A stretch of DNA of 64,000 bases from an uncultured Lachnospiraceae bacterium (GCA_947178125.1 CAMWXB010000007.1:34367-98366); one strand, 5' to 3'; counted from the first letter of the stretch, positions 17,765-27,939 are shown. Notes: a model not told the origin generated them from the letters alone. Translations and numbers: made by a program.

Positions 17765-19675
17765 ATGAAGCATGGTTTTGTGAAAGTTGCGGCGGTGACG
17801 CCCGAAATAAAGGTAGCAGACCCGGTCTATAATGCACAGCAGATTTGCGCCCGCATGGAAGAGGCGGCGGAAAAAGGCGCGAAGATCATTGTTTTCCCGG
17901 AGTTGTGCCTGACGGGTTATACATGCGGCGATCTGTTTTTGCAGGAATTGCTTTTGAAAGAGGCAAAAGAGCAGCTGCGGGTGATCGCCGATGCGTCGGA
18001 GGGCAGCGATGCGCTCGTTTTTATCGGGCTGCCGGTGGAAAAGGCGCATAAACTCTATAATGTAGCGGCTGTTATTCATGATGGTAAGGTTCTGGCGATG
18101 ATTCCGAAGCGTTTTATTCCCGCTTATGCGGAATTTTATGAGACGAGGCATTTTACGCCGGGAAATCAGGAACCGGAAACGTATCTGCTGGAGGAGGAAG
18201 AGATACCGTTCGGAACGGACATTTTGTTTCAGGCGGACTCCATGCGGGAACTCGTCGTTGGCTGTGAGATCTGTGAGGATATCTGGGTACCGGATTCACC
18301 CGGCCTTTCCCATGCGATGGCGGGGGCGAGCGTACTCGTCAATCTGTCCGCATCCAATGAGACGGTGGGAAAAGACAGTTACCGGGAAATGCTTGTCAAG
18401 TCGGCCAGCGCACGGTTCATAGCGGGGTATGTTTATGCTTCCGCCGGTGAGGGAGAGTCCACGCAGGACCTTGTTTTCGGCGGACACAACATGATTGCCG
18501 AGAATGGAACGATATTATCGCAGTCGAAGCGTTTCAGCGCGCAGACGGTCTATGCGGATCTGGATATTCACAGGCTGAACCACGAGAGGCGCAGAATGTC
18601 AAGCTATCAGCTGGGACACAGAGAAAAATACCAGATGATATCTTTTCATATGGAAGAGGAGGATACAGAACTCGAACGCGTTTATCATGCGGCGCCTTTC
18701 GTTCCTTCCGAAAAAGAAGAACGGGAGAAGCGTTGTGAGGAGATTTTATCGATTCAGTCTTATGGATTAAAGAAGCGGTACGAGCATACGGGTGCAAAAA
18801 CGGCGGTCATCGGTGTTTCCGGCGGGCTGGATTCCACGCTGGCACTGCTCGTGACGGTACGCGCTTTTGATATGCTGGGGCTTTCCAGGGATAAGATCGT
18901 TGCGGTCACGTTGCCCTGCTTTGGAACGACGGACAGGACTTATAATAACGCTTGTGATTTAACAAAGATGCTCGGCGCCACGTTAAAGGAAGTCGATATT
19001 AAAGAAGCGGTGACAGTTCATTTCCGGGATATCGGACAGGAAAGCGACAATCACGATGTTACCTATGAAAACGGACAGGCGAGGGAGCGTACGCAGGTAC
19101 TGATGGATATCGCCAATCAGGCGAACGGCATGGTCATCGGTACCGGCGATATGTCGGAGCTCGCACTCGGATGGGCGACCTACAACGGCGACCACATGTC
19201 CATGTATGGCGTGAACAGCGGCGTGCCGAAAACGCTGGTGCGCCATCTCGTAAAATATTATGCGGATACCTGTCAGGACGAGGAACTTTCAAAGGTTCTG
19301 CTGGACATACTTGACACACCTGTCAGTCCGGAACTCCTGCCGCCTTCCGGCGATGCGATATCCCAGAAAACGGAAGACCTGGTCGGCCCCTATGAGCTGC
19401 ATGACTTTTTCCTCTATTATATGCTGCGGTGTGGGTTCGAACCGGCCAAAATCTATCGGATTGCGAAGGTTTCTTTTGCCGGCAGGTATACGGATGAGAT
19501 CATTCTAAAGTGGTTAAAGACTTTTTACCGCAGATTCTTTGCGCAGCAATTCAAACGCTCCTGTCTGCCCGACGGCCCCAAAGTCGGCAGTGTCGCACTC
19601 TCTCCCAGAGGAGATCTGCGTATGCCCTCGGATGCCGCCGCTGCGATATGGCTCAGGCAGCTTCAGGAACTTTAA
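17765..19675 (+). CDS. nadE: Glutamine-dependent NAD+ synthetase
   Basis: The protein is about 636 residues, the usual length of the two-domain enzyme. The N-terminal nitrilase-like glutaminase shows the catalytic Glu in FPELCLTGY, Lys in IPKRFIPAY and Cys in GCEICEDIW. The C-terminal synthetase has the ATP-binding GVSGGLDSTLAL. It makes NAD+ from deamido-NAD+ with ammonia released from glutamine. The start at 17765 is 13 nt from AAAGGAG; the ATG at 17753 is 1 nt from it, the same arrangement as hslO. It is separated by 75 nt from hslO. Confidence 0.97.
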   Translation: MKHGFVKVAAVTPEIKVADPVYNAQQICARMEEAAEKGAKIIVFPELCLTGYTCGDLFLQELLLKEAKEQLRVIADASEGSDALVFIGLPVEKAHKLYNVAAVIHDGKVLAMIPKRFIPAYAEFYETRHFTPGNQEPETYLLEEEEIPFGTDILFQADSMRELVVGCEICEDIWVPDSPGLSHAMAGASVLVNLSASNETVGKDSYREMLVKSASARFIAGYVYASAGEGESTQDLVFGGHNMIAENGTILSQSKRFSAQTVYADLDIHRLNHERRRMSSYQLGHREKYQMISFHMEEEDTELERVYHAAPFVPSEKEEREKRCEEILSIQSYGLKKRYEHTGAKTAVIGVSGGLDSTLALLVTVRAFDMLGLSRDKIVAVTLPCFGTTDRTYNNACDLTKMLGATLKEVDIKEAVTVHFRDIGQESDNHDVTYENGQARERTQVLMDIANQANGMVIGTGDMSELALGWATYNGDHMSMYGVNSGVPKTLVRHLVKYYADTCQDEELSKVLLDILDTPVSPELLPPSGDAISQKTEDLVGPYELHDFFLYYMLRCGFEPAKIYRIAKVSFAGRYTDEIILKWLKTFYRRFFAQQFKRSCLPDGPKVGSVALSPRGDLRMPSDAAAAIWLRQLQEL

Positions 19676-19676
19676 T

Positions 19677-20165
19677 TTAATTGGCGGAATTTGTTTCCGC
19701 ATCGGAGGCCTCCCCTGCGGAAACGGCTTTTTCCAATGAAGCGGTGATGGCATTTAACAGGATCATGGAGGTATACTTGCTGTCGTCGGAATATGTAATG
19801 CCGTCCAAGCTCTGGTTGGAGATGATCTGGTTCGCAAGGTCTTCAAAAGAGGGCTGAATCAGAGGATACATCGTTGTAACGGCTTCATCCAGATTCACAA
19901 GGCGTATGGAATTAATGTTCCGCTCGTCAACAGTAACCTCTATTTCCACAACATTGTCATTCAAGATCAAAGAGGTCGTATATACACCGGGAACATAAGT
20001 ATTTGACGTCGTCTGCGTCATTGTCGGCACTGTTTCCGGTTTTTCTTCTCTTGGCAGAAACATGATGATGAGCAGGACGATGAAAAGAATACCGAGCACA
20101 GCGAGGATTCCGGTATAAATCAATTCTTTTACATGAAGCACAACAATTTTGGTTTTGGAACTCAT
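19677..20165 (-). CDS. Membrane-anchored protein with FMN-binding-like fold (hypothetical)
   Basis: The 162-residue product has a transmembrane segment (about 15-38). An extracellular region follows with VPGVYTTSLILNDN and EIEVTVDERNINSIRLV. This pattern loosely recalls the FMN-bind domain of RnfG-type proteins but lacks an obvious S/T-G-A-T flavinylation site. Function is unknown. It converges on nadE with one base between the stops, and is divergent from the GH2 gene, 58 bases away. Confidence 0.65.
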   Translation of the reverse strand: MSSKTKIVVLHVKELIYTGILAVLGILFIVLLIIMFLPREEKPETVPTMTQTTSNTYVPGVYTTSLILNDNVVEIEVTVDERNINSIRLVNLDEAVTTMYPLIQPSFEDLANQIISNQSLDGITYSDDSKYTSMILLNAITASLEKAVSAGEASDAETNSAN

Positions 20166-20223
20166 AGAATAATATCCTCATAGAAAATCTTTTTTATCAG
20201 TTTATGAAAGGGCGGGCCGGATT

Positions 20224-23148
20224 ATGAATGGAAATGACAGGTTTTATGATCTGAGCGGCATCTGGCAGGCCGATATTGGTGATGGAAAGCAATATCCGAT
20301 ACGGCTTCCGGGAACGTTGGATGAAAATGCTATCGGATATCGGGACAGCGGCGGCGGGCAGGTGCACCCGGATGAGACTTTGGGGAGTCATGCGGCGGGT
20401 ACGGAAGAAAGCGGCGCGGCAGGTGAGACGGAAAACGGTGCGGCGGGAGGACAGTCCGGGACTGCGCCAGAGCAGCGTGAGGCAGATGCGCCGTGCGGGG
20501 ATGCACCGATTGCCATGCGGTTCACACGGAAATATACATATGAAGGTGAGGCGAGGCTGACGCGCAGTCTGACTTTTGAAGCGCCTCCCGGAAAAAGGAT
20601 TTTTCTGGAAGCGGAGCGGGCGAGATGCCTGCGGCTTTTTATCGACGGAAAAGAAGTACCTGTTTTCGGGGAAGCGACGCTCTGCACGCCTTATATATTC
20701 GAAGTGACGGGGCTGCTCGATGGAACTCATGAAATGACACTTCTGTCGGATAATAGCTATCCGGGACTGCCGCATGATGCCATCGTCTATTCTTCGGCGG
20801 CAACGGATGAAACCCAGACGAACTGGAACGGCGTGCTCGGGTATCTCAGACTGCGGGTAGAAGAACCGGTATTTCCTGCATCGGTGCGGGTGTATCCGAA
20901 GGGGAGCAGTCTGACTGTCAAAGTGGAACTGTGCACGGACGGGCCGTGGGCGGGTACGGTTTCCCTGCAGTCGGAGGCACTTTTAGAAACGACACAGATG
21001 TCAGTGCAAATCGGAGAGCGTACGGACAAAGCGGAGGCAGGCAAGACAGACACAGCAGGCGGAACGGATAGAGCAGGCAAGACAGATGCGGCAGGAACGG
21101 AAATTGTGTTCCCGGCCCTTGTCCTGCGGGAAGATGTGAAACGGTGGGATGAGGAAGAGGGTAATTTATACGAATTGACCGTCACTTTATCGAATGGCAC
21201 ATCTAAAACAATTTCTTTCGGCATCCGGGATTTCGGGGTGGACGAAGGCGGAATGCTTTCGCTGAACGGCAGGCGTTTTTTTCTGCGGGGCGAGGCAAAC
21301 TGCGCGGTATTCCCGGAAACCGGGTATCCGCCGATGTCGGTGGATGTCTGGAGGGAAATCCTGAAAAAATACCGTGCTTACGGGGTGAACTGTATGCGGT
21401 TCCATTCCCATTGTCCGCCGGAGGCGGCTTTTGCGGCGGCGGATGAACTCGGCATGCTGATGCAGCCGGAGCTGTCCCACTGGAATCCGAAGGATGCTTT
21501 TGAATCGGAAGAAAGTTATGCCTATTACCGGGCGGAGCTTGCGGGGATTCTGCGGATGCTGGCGAACCATCCGTCTTTCGTGATGCTGACCTTCGGCAAT
21601 GAACTGCACGCTCTGCCAAAAGGGCATGAGCGGATGGATGCGCTTCTTGTGATGGCGCGTGAACTGGATGATACGAGACTGTATGCCAACGGTTCTAATG
21701 TGCATTATGGGGAGCGCGGCTGTGACAGGGAAAGCGATTTCTACACTTCATTCACTTTTTATGAGATGGAACTGCGGGGAACTTTCGCCGATATGAAAGG
21801 ATACATTAATCACACTTATCCGAATGCGATGACGAACTTTGACCAGACGATGGAAGCGCTGCGGAAGACTTATGCCGGACCGGTATTCAGTTTTGAAGTC
21901 GGACAGTTCGAAATCCTGCCTGATTTTGCGGAACTTTCGGCATTTCAGGGGATTTCCGAACCAGCGAATCTCCGGATGATTCAGCAGAAGGTCGAAGAAC
22001 AGGGCATGATGGCGGATTGGCAGAAATATGTGGAGGCTTCCGGGGAACTTTCCCGTATCTGTTACCGGGAGGAAATTGAAGCGGCCATGCGTACGGAGCG
22101 GCTTTCCGGTATTTCCCTGCTCGGACTGCAGGATTTTCCGGGACAGGGAACGGCGCTCGTGGGGATGATGAACTCCCATTTGGAGCCTAAGCCGTATAGA
22201 TTCGCAAGGCCTGAGGCGTTCCGGCAGTTTTTTACGGACAGACTGCCGCTCGTTCTCCTGCCGAAATATACCTACGAAAATACGGAAACGCTTCGAGCGG
22301 AAGTAAAGATTGCCAATTTTGGAAAAAAAGAGCTGACAGGCCGTCTGCATTGTGAACTGCGGGAGTGTTCGCGTGAGGAATCATATGGAGAATCGTGCGG
22401 TGGGCAGAAAGCGGGATTTGGGGACTCCCTTTTTGGGGCAGAATTTTGCGCAGAGCAGGAAATCGTTTGTCCGCCGGGAAGGCTGACGGCGGCGGGCTGT
22501 CTGGATTTTACGCTGGGAAAAGCAGACAGACCGATGCGGCTGCAGTTGACCGTATCGCTCGGCGGGGCATCGAATCATTATCCGGTCTGGGTATATCCGC
22601 CGGTCAGTCCGGTATGTCCGGAGGAAGTATGGGAAACAGAGCATCTGGATGAAAAAACGATAGCCGTACTGGATGCCGGAGGGACGGTGTATCTGACGCC
22701 GCCGGCCACACAGGAAGCGCAGCCTCATTCCATACAGGCGCAGTTTTCGACGGACTTCTGGTCGGTGGGGACTTTTCCGGGGCAGGAGGGCGGCATGGGA
22801 CAGTTCATTGACGCCGCGCACCCCATTTTTCAGGATTTTCCGACCGAGTTTTACAGTAACTGGCAGTGGTGGCCGATGGCCGTGCAGCGCGCAGTCATTT
22901 TACCAAAACGTTTTGATGCGATCATCGCGGAAATGGACAGCTATGCTTTTTTGCGGCCGATGGCGAAACTCTTTGAGTGCCGTTGCGGGAACGGAAAACT
23001 GCTCTTTTCTACGCTGAATCTGCAGAATCTGCAGCAGTATCCGGAAGCGCGGGCCCTGCAGCATTCCATTTACCGGTATCTTGCGTCCGCGGCGTTTGAG
23101 CCGGAGCAGAAGTTGGACGTGGAGGCCGTGCAGGAGCTGGTGAGGTAG
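20224..23148 (+). CDS. Glycoside hydrolase family 2 enzyme
   Basis: The 974-residue product has a GH2 sugar-binding domain, an immunoglobulin-like domain, a TIM barrel (about 340-690) and C-terminal beta domains. The acid/base Glu is in TFGNELHALPKG and the likely nucleophile Glu is in VFSFEVGQFE. There is no signal peptide, so it probably acts on imported oligosaccharides. Substrate specificity (beta-galactoside, glucuronide or other) cannot be set. Two low-complexity inserts rich in Gly/Ala/Glu/Thr (about residues 40-90 and 265-295) interrupt the beta domains. A family 1 repeat follows 20 nt after the stop. Confidence 0.88.
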   Translation: MNGNDRFYDLSGIWQADIGDGKQYPIRLPGTLDENAIGYRDSGGGQVHPDETLGSHAAGTEESGAAGETENGAAGGQSGTAPEQREADAPCGDAPIAMRFTRKYTYEGEARLTRSLTFEAPPGKRIFLEAERARCLRLFIDGKEVPVFGEATLCTPYIFEVTGLLDGTHEMTLLSDNSYPGLPHDAIVYSSAATDETQTNWNGVLGYLRLRVEEPVFPASVRVYPKGSSLTVKVELCTDGPWAGTVSLQSEALLETTQMSVQIGERTDKAEAGKTDTAGGTDRAGKTDAAGTEIVFPALVLREDVKRWDEEEGNLYELTVTLSNGTSKTISFGIRDFGVDEGGMLSLNGRRFFLRGEANCAVFPETGYPPMSVDVWREILKKYRAYGVNCMRFHSHCPPEAAFAAADELGMLMQPELSHWNPKDAFESEESYAYYRAELAGILRMLANHPSFVMLTFGNELHALPKGHERMDALLVMARELDDTRLYANGSNVHYGERGCDRESDFYTSFTFYEMELRGTFADMKGYINHTYPNAMTNFDQTMEALRKTYAGPVFSFEVGQFEILPDFAELSAFQGISEPANLRMIQQKVEEQGMMADWQKYVEASGELSRICYREEIEAAMRTERLSGISLLGLQDFPGQGTALVGMMNSHLEPKPYRFARPEAFRQFFTDRLPLVLLPKYTYENTETLRAEVKIANFGKKELTGRLHCELRECSREESYGESCGGQKAGFGDSLFGAEFCAEQEIVCPPGRLTAAGCLDFTLGKADRPMRLQLTVSLGGASNHYPVWVYPPVSPVCPEEVWETEHLDEKTIAVLDAGGTVYLTPPATQEAQPHSIQAQFSTDFWSVGTFPGQEGGMGQFIDAAHPIFQDFPTEFYSNWQWWPMAVQRAVILPKRFDAIIAEMDSYAFLRPMAKLFECRCGNGKLLFSTLNLQNLQQYPEARALQHSIYRYLASAAFEPEQKLDVEAVQELVR

Positions 23149-23167
23149 GGAGATGAGATACGCTCGT

Positions 23168-23343
23168 CCGCCCGCCACCCGTCCCGCAGGCTGTAGATGT
23201 CCCTTTGGAGCCACGCTCTCGCTCCGCGAAAAATGCAGCGGTACTAAGTTCAAAAGTAGCAAAGCCGCTTTTTCACTAAGTGCCGGCATTTTTCCAGGGG
23301 CTCCGCAGGGACATCTACAGCCTGCGGGACGGGTGGTGGGCGG
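23168..23343. repeat. Family 1 palindromic element, copy 2
   Basis: Arms 23168-23203 and 23308-23343 are 36-bp inverted repeats with one mismatch. The 104-nt core (23204-23307) matches copy 1, including GCTCCGCGA, TACTAAGTTCAAAAG and CACTAAGTGCCG. The middle stem here is GAAAAATGC/GCATTTTTC. The arm sequence differs from copies 1 and 3 but is still self-complementary. It lies between the GH2 stop and the glnA promoter. Confidence 0.93.
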
Positions 23344-23371
23344 ATAATCTTTTGAGAAAAAAAGAGAAGCA

Positions 23372-23401
23372 TTGACAAAACCGTTTCTCCGGTGTTATTC
23401 T
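23372..23401 (+). promoter_or_regulatory. Promoter of glnA
   Basis: TTGACA (23372-23377), an 18-bp spacer and TATTCT (23396-23401), with a TG extended -10. Transcription would start near 23408, just before the leader hairpin. Confidence 0.75.
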
Positions 23402-23411
23402 GATACAGGAC

Positions 23412-23449
23412 AAAGGCGTTCTTATTGAGAGGGATAAGAATGCCTTTTT
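23412..23449 (+). terminator. Leader terminator/attenuator before glnA
   Basis: AAAGGCGTTCTTAT pairs with ATAAGAATGCCTTT around an 8-nt loop and runs into TTTTT. It sits between the promoter and glnA, so most transcripts would stop unless read-through is allowed. An ANTAR-domain regulator encoded after glnA is the obvious candidate. The usual double ANTAR hairpin was not found, because the leader is too short upstream. Confidence 0.8.
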
Positions 23450-23535
23450 GTATATTTATATCACATGATATATGGCAGAAATTCAGGTTGAGAAATACAT
23501 GGCTATTAAAATGATCATGGAAAGGAAGGAAAGAA

Positions 23536-24870
23536 ATGGGAAGAAACTATACAAAACAGGATATTCTCAGGCTGGTGCAGGAGGAAGATGTGGAATTTAT
23601 CCGTCTCCAGTTCACGGATATTTTCGGGAACCTGAAAAATGTGGCGATTACGGTAAGCCAGCTGGAAAAGGCGCTGGATAACGAGTGTATGTTCGATGGC
23701 TCTTCCATAGAAGGCTTTGCGCGGATTGAGGAATCCGATATGTATTTGAACCCGGATTACAATACGTTTGAGATTTTTCCGTGGAGGCCGCAGCAGGGAA
23801 AAGTGGCACGGCTCATATGTGACGTTTACCGTCCGAACGGAACCCCTTTTGAGGGAGACCCGCGCTATATCCTGAAGCGGGCCATTCAGGAGGCCGCCGC
23901 TATGGGGTATGTTTTTGAGGTGGGGCCGGAGTGCGAATTTTTCCTTTTTAACACGGATGAAAATGGTATGCCGACCACCATTACTCATGAACAGGCTGGT
24001 TATTTCGATTTGGGACCGGTGGATTTTGGGGAAAATGCAAGGCGCGATATGGTTCTGACACTGGAAGAAATGGGATTCGTCATTGAGGCATCTCATCATG
24101 AGGTGGCGCCGGCACAGCACGAAATTGATTTCCGGTACGACGAGGCGCTTACCACGGCGGATAATATCATGACCTTTAAGCTTGCAGTCAAGACGATCGC
24201 TAAACGACACGGTCTTCATGCGACCTTTATGCCCAAGCCCAAATACGGCGTGAATGGTTCCGGTATGCACATCAATATGTCGTTATCGAAAGACGGCCGG
24301 AATATTTTTGCGGATGAAAAGGATAAGTTCGGTCTGAGCAAAGAGGCTTATTACTTTATCGGCGGCATTATGAAGCATATGAAAGGCATGACGGCAATCA
24401 CCAATCCGCTCGTCAATTCTTATAAAAGACTCGTACCCGGGTTTGAGGCGCCGGTCTATATTGCATGGAGCGCGACCAACAGAAGCCCGTTAATTCGGAT
24501 TCCGGCGACGCACGGCGTTGGAACGAGAATCGAACTGCGCTGCCCGGATCCGTCGGCCAATCCGTATCTGGCGCTGGCAGTCTGCCTGCGCGCGGGCCTT
24601 GACGGCATCGCGAATCAGATCATGCCGCCGGAAAGCGTGGACTGCAATATTTTTGAAATGAGCGACGGACAAAAGGCGGCAGCCGGAATTGAAGAAATAC
24701 CGGGAACGCTGATTGAAGCGGTCTATGCGATGGAAGCGGACCCTTTTATCAAAGAGGTATTGGGAGCACATACCTATACCAAATATATCAATGGCAAAAA
24801 AGACGAATGGTATCGCTACCGTTCGCAGGTGACGGATTGGGAAATCGGGGAATATCTGAATAATTTCTGA
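23536..24870 (+). CDS. glnA: Glutamine synthetase, type I
   Basis: The 444-residue product has [15 protein letters not shown] metal/substrate residues ([17 protein letters not shown]), [18 protein letters not shown] and [10 protein letters not shown], as in the GSI-alpha type. It makes glutamine from glutamate, ammonia and ATP. A serine/threonine-type adenylylation tyrosine was not sought further. The start follows AAGGAAGG with good spacing. The recurrent leader motif GGTTGAGAAATACATGGCTATTAAAATG-like sequence lies 20-50 nt upstream and is out of frame with it. It is followed by the ANTAR regulator after 40 nt. Confidence 0.97.
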   Translation: MGRNYTKQDILRLVQEEDVEFIRLQFTDIFGNLKNVAITVSQLEKALDNECMFDGSSIEGFARIEESDMYLNPDYNTFEIFPWRPQQGKVARLICDVYRPNGTPFEGDPRYILKRAIQEAAAMGYVFEVGPECEFFLFNTDENGMPTTITHEQAGYFDLGPVDFGENARRDMVLTLEEMGFVIEASHHEVAPAQHEIDFRYDEALTTADNIMTFKLAVKTIAKRHGLHATFMPKPKYGVNGSGMHINMSLSKDGRNIFADEKDKFGLSKEAYYFIGGIMKHMKGMTAITNPLVNSYKRLVPGFEAPVYIAWSATNRSPLIRIPATHGVGTRIELRCPDPSANPYLALAVCLRAGLDGIANQIMPPESVDCNIFEMSDGQKAAAGIEEIPGTLIEAVYAMEADPFIKEVLGAHTYTKYINGKKDEWYRYRSQVTDWEIGEYLNNF

Positions 24871-24910
24871 CATGTCTGTCGGAAAAAGCCTGGCGTAAGG
24901 AGGTGGACGT

Positions 24911-25456
24911 GTGATCAATATAATAATAGCCCTGCCCAAGATAGATGACGCCAGAGGCATCCGGAGCATCCTGCTTAAAAACGGATTTAACGTGACAGGC
25001 GTATGTACAACGGGAGCACAGGTCCTCAGCCAGATCGACGGATGGAGCGACGGGATCATTATATGCGGATACAAACTGAACGACATGATGTATTCGGAAT
25101 TACACGATTGCCTGCCGGATAGTTTCGATATGCTGCTCATGGCTTCCCGGCGTGCGATGAATGACTGCCTGAACAACGATATCGTCTGCCTGCCTATGCC
25201 TTTTAAGGTGCATGACCTGGTCGATACGGTCTCCATGATGGGGCATACGATCATACGAAGACAGAAAAAGGCAAAACAGAAACCGAAAGAGCGGAACGCC
25301 GAGGAAACGGCGTTCATCAAGGAAGCCAAGGAACTGTTGATGTTCCGTAATAATATGACCGAAGAAGAGGCATACCGCTATATCCAGAAATGCAGCATGG
25401 ACAGCGGCACGAATATGGTGGAGACCGCGCAGATGGTGTTGACGATGTTGACGTAA
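24911..25456 (+). CDS. ANTAR-domain response-regulator-like protein (antiterminator)
   Basis: The 181-residue product starts with GTG, preceded by AAGGAGGTGG. The N-terminal half is a divergent receiver fold that lacks the canonical Asp triad. The C-terminal 60 residues match ANTAR: EAKELLMFRNNMTEEEAYRY followed by the helix-turn end VETAQMVLTML. ANTAR proteins bind paired RNA hairpins and block terminators, often for nitrogen genes. Its place directly after glnA and the terminator before glnA suggest that it controls glnA read-through. The signal is unknown; a missing phosphoacceptor argues against classical phosphorylation. Confidence 0.85.
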   Translation: MINIIIALPKIDDARGIRSILLKNGFNVTGVCTTGAQVLSQIDGWSDGIIICGYKLNDMMYSELHDCLPDSFDMLLMASRRAMNDCLNNDIVCLPMPFKVHDLVDTVSMMGHTIIRRQKKAKQKPKERNAEETAFIKEAKELLMFRNNMTEEEAYRYIQKCSMDSGTNMVETAQMVLTMLT

Positions 25457-25484
25457 GAAGAATGCCTGAAATACAGCATTCTTC
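25457..25484. repeat. Hairpin with TGAAATAC loop
   Basis: GAAGAATGC pairs with GCATTCTTC around a loop containing TGAAATAC. It begins just after the ANTAR gene's stop. The hairpin at 44380-44405 has the same loop (reverse strand) with a GAACGCC stem, so the stem changed in a compensated way. The T-rich tract comes only about 10 nt later, so termination is possible but weak. Confidence 0.8.
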
Positions 25485-25496
25485 CAGATTAAGTAT

Positions 25497-25686
25497 TTTT
25501 TCATACAATCAGAAGGCCGCCGGACCGGCACATAGTTTCCCGGCGGAAGCCCTTGAAAAACGTCGGCACTTAGTGAAAAAGCCGTTTAAGGCTGTTGAAC
25601 TTAGTACCGTTACGTTTTTCGCGGAGCGAAAGCGTGCTGACAAGGGAACTATGTGCCGGTCCGGCGGCCTTCTGATTGTATGAAAA
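25497..25686. repeat. Family 1 palindromic element, copy 3 (reversed)
   Basis: Arms at about 25497-25541 and 25644-25686 form a stem of about 43 bp with a single-base bulge. The core (25542-25643) matches copies 1 and 2 on the reverse strand. The middle stem is GAAAAACGT/ACGTTTTTC. It lies between the ANTAR gene and dapF. Confidence 0.92.
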
Positions 25687-25696
25687 GGCACTTTTA

Positions 25697-25726
25697 GCAC
25701 AGTGAATTGCATTTACTGTGCTTTAT
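25697..25726 (+). terminator. Weak terminator-like hairpin
   Basis: GCACAGTGAA (25697-25706) pairs with TTTACTGTGC (25712-25721), followed by TTTATG. The T-run is short, so termination is uncertain. Confidence 0.45.
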
Positions 25727-25831
25727 GTGTGCCGGAATCTGTAATAAGATAATAAGTAATAAGAATGCTCTTATTGTGGCGGTCATTTTGTGATAATTTA
25801 TTTTGCAAAAAACAGAAAGGCGGGATTACGG

Positions 25832-26689
25832 ATGAAGTTTACGAAAATGCACGGGTGTGGGAATGATTATATTTATATTAACGGAGCTGTAGCGCGGATT
25901 GCGCAGGGGGATAAACCGGAACTCGTACGGAAGATCAGCGACAGGCATTTCGGAATCGGCGGGGACGGGGCGATTTTTATCAACCCTTCTACGGAAGCGG
26001 ATTTTGAGATGGAAATGTATAACGCGGACGGCAGCAGGGCGGAAATGTGCGGAAACGGCATCCGCTGTGTGGCAAAATATGTATATGATAACGGACTGAC
26101 GGACAAGACGGAGATCAGCATTGTCAGCTGCGGACAGGTGAAGTATCTGGAACTTTTTCTGAAAGACGGCAGAGTGGATATGGTCCGTGTCAACATGGGA
26201 GCGCCGGAGTTGAGCGCCGGTAAGATTCCCGTAACGGCGGAAAATGAAAAGGACAGAGTCATTGATGAGGCAATCACTGTACAGGGAAAAGAATACAAAA
26301 TGACATGTGTGTCAATGGGGAATCCCCATGCGGTCGTTTTCATGGACGAGGTAGAACAGCTGGATATCGAAAAAATCGGTCCTTATTTTGAGAACCATGA
26401 GCGTTTTCCGAAACGGGTCAATACGGAATTTGTGAAGGTCATAGACAGGACCCATGTGCAGATGCGCGTATGGGAGCGGGGAACCGGTGAGACGCTTGCC
26501 TGCGGAACGGGCTGCTGTGCTACTGTTGTTGCCTGTATCTTAAATGGTTTGACGGATGAGACGGTTACTGTTAAACTATTAGGAGGAGAGATTCAGATCA
26601 CATGGGACAGAGAGGCTGATCTGGTCTATATGACAGGGCCGGCAACAACGGTCTTTGACGGAGAATATAAGTGTGAGAAGAAGTCCTGA
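25832..26689 (+). CDS. dapF: Diaminopimelate epimerase
   Basis: The 285-residue product has both catalytic cysteines: one in MCGNGIRC near residue 75 and one in CGTGCCATV near residue 222, plus GCGNDYIYI near the start. It converts LL- to meso-diaminopimelate for lysine and peptidoglycan. The start at 25832 follows AAAGGCGGG; a frame extending to 25790 is not favoured. The last residues (KCEKKS) are encoded by a GTGTGAGAAGAAG family 2 fragment. dapL follows after 35 nt and makes the LL-DAP that DapF uses. Confidence 0.97.
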   Translation: MKFTKMHGCGNDYIYINGAVARIAQGDKPELVRKISDRHFGIGGDGAIFINPSTEADFEMEMYNADGSRAEMCGNGIRCVAKYVYDNGLTDKTEISIVSCGQVKYLELFLKDGRVDMVRVNMGAPELSAGKIPVTAENEKDRVIDEAITVQGKEYKMTCVSMGNPHAVVFMDEVEQLDIEKIGPYFENHERFPKRVNTEFVKVIDRTHVQMRVWERGTGETLACGTGCCATVVACILNGLTDETVTVKLLGGEIQITWDREADLVYMTGPATTVFDGEYKCEKKS

Positions 26690-26724
26690 CACTCGCAGTA
26701 ATACAAGAAAGGAATGAAAAAGAA

Positions 26725-27939
26725 ATGGTGAAAGTAAATGATAATTATTTGAAGCTGCCCGGCAGTTATCTTTTTTCTACGATTGCAAAGAAAGTCAATG
26801 CGTATACGGCGGCGAATCCGGACAAAAAGATTATTCGTCTGGGAATCGGCGATGTGACACAGCCGTTGTCTCCGGCCGTAATCGGTGCATTGCACGGAGC
26901 GGTGGATGAAATGGCGGATGCGCGTACTTTCCGCGGTTATGCCCCGGATTTGGGATATGAATTTCTGCGTACCGCAATCGCGGACAATGACTATAAGGCG
27001 AGAGGGTGTCAGATAGAAGCTGATGAGATTTTTGTTTCCGACGGTGCAAAATGTGATTCCGGCAACATTCAGGAGATTTTCAGCGTAGATAATAAAATAG
27101 CGGTCTGCGATCCGGTATATCCTGTCTATGTGGATACGAATGTGATGGCGGGCAGAACGGGTACTTATGATGCGGAGTCAGGTAACTGGAGCGATGTGAT
27201 TTATATGCCCTGTACGGCGGAGAATGATTTTGCACCGGAACTGCCAAGAGAAGTGCCGGATTTGATTTATCTGTGTTTTCCGAATAATCCGACGGGCTCG
27301 ACCATAACGAAAGCCCAGTTACAGGAATGGGTCGATTATGCGAATAAGAACGGTTCCGTTATCATCTACGATGCGGCATATGAAGCTTATATTTCACAGG
27401 AGGATGTGCCGCATACGATTTATGAATGCGACGGAGCGCAGACTTGCGCCATCGAGTTGCGTTCTTTTTCCAAAAATGCGGGATTTACGGGTGTTCGTCT
27501 TGGATTCACTGTCATTCCAAAGGCGTTAAAAGTCGGTGATGTATCGCTCCATGCGCTTTGGGCGAGACGCCACGGAACCAAATATAACGGTGCGCCCTAT
27601 ATCATTCAGCGTGCCGGAGAAGCGGTCTACAGCGAGGCGGGCAAAAAAGAGACAAAAGAACTGGTCGCTTACTATATGAAAAATGCGGCTTATATCCTGG
27701 ATGGGCTGAAGTCAGCGGGTTATACGGTTTCCGGCGGCGTGAACGCTCCTTATATCTGGCTGAAAGCGCCTAAGGGCATGACGAGTTGGGAATTTTTCGA
27801 TTATCTGTTAGAAAATGCGAATGTAGTAGGAACACCTGGTTCCGGTTTCGGACCGAGCGGAGAGACTTATTTCCGTCTGACGGCATTCGGAAGCTATGAA
27901 AATACGGTAGAGGCAGTTGAACGGCTGAAAAAATTATAA
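26725..27939 (+). CDS. dapL: LL-diaminopimelate aminotransferase
   Basis: The 404-residue fold-type I PLP enzyme has [35 protein letters not shown] and the PLP-lysine motif [16 protein letters not shown]. It forms LL-DAP directly from tetrahydrodipicolinate, the short route found in many anaerobes. Pairing with dapF supports this. The start follows GAAAGGAATG; a lipoprotein gene follows 69 nt after its stop. Confidence 0.96.
   Translation: MVKVNDNYLKLPGSYLFSTIAKKVNAYTAANPDKKIIRLGIGDVTQPLSPAVIGALHGAVDEMADARTFRGYAPDLGYEFLRTAIADNDYKARGCQIEADEIFVSDGAKCDSGNIQEIFSVDNKIAVCDPVYPVYVDTNVMAGRTGTYDAESGNWSDVIYMPCTAENDFAPELPREVPDLIYLCFPNNPTGSTITKAQLQEWVDYANKNGSVIIYDAAYEAYISQEDVPHTIYECDGAQTCAIELRSFSKNAGFTGVRLGFTVIPKALKVGDVSLHALWARRHGTKYNGAPYIIQRAGEAVYSEAGKKETKELVAYYMKNAAYILDGLKSAGYTVSGGVNAPYIWLKAPKGMTSWEFFDYLLENANVVGTPGSGFGPSGETYFRLTAFGSYENTVEAVERLKKL

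Noticed and set aside
23485..23681. Start of a protein at the ATG in the recurrent motif before glnA
   Set aside because: The frame overlaps glnA out of phase and shows no protein features; glnA has its own AAGGAAGG site at 23536.
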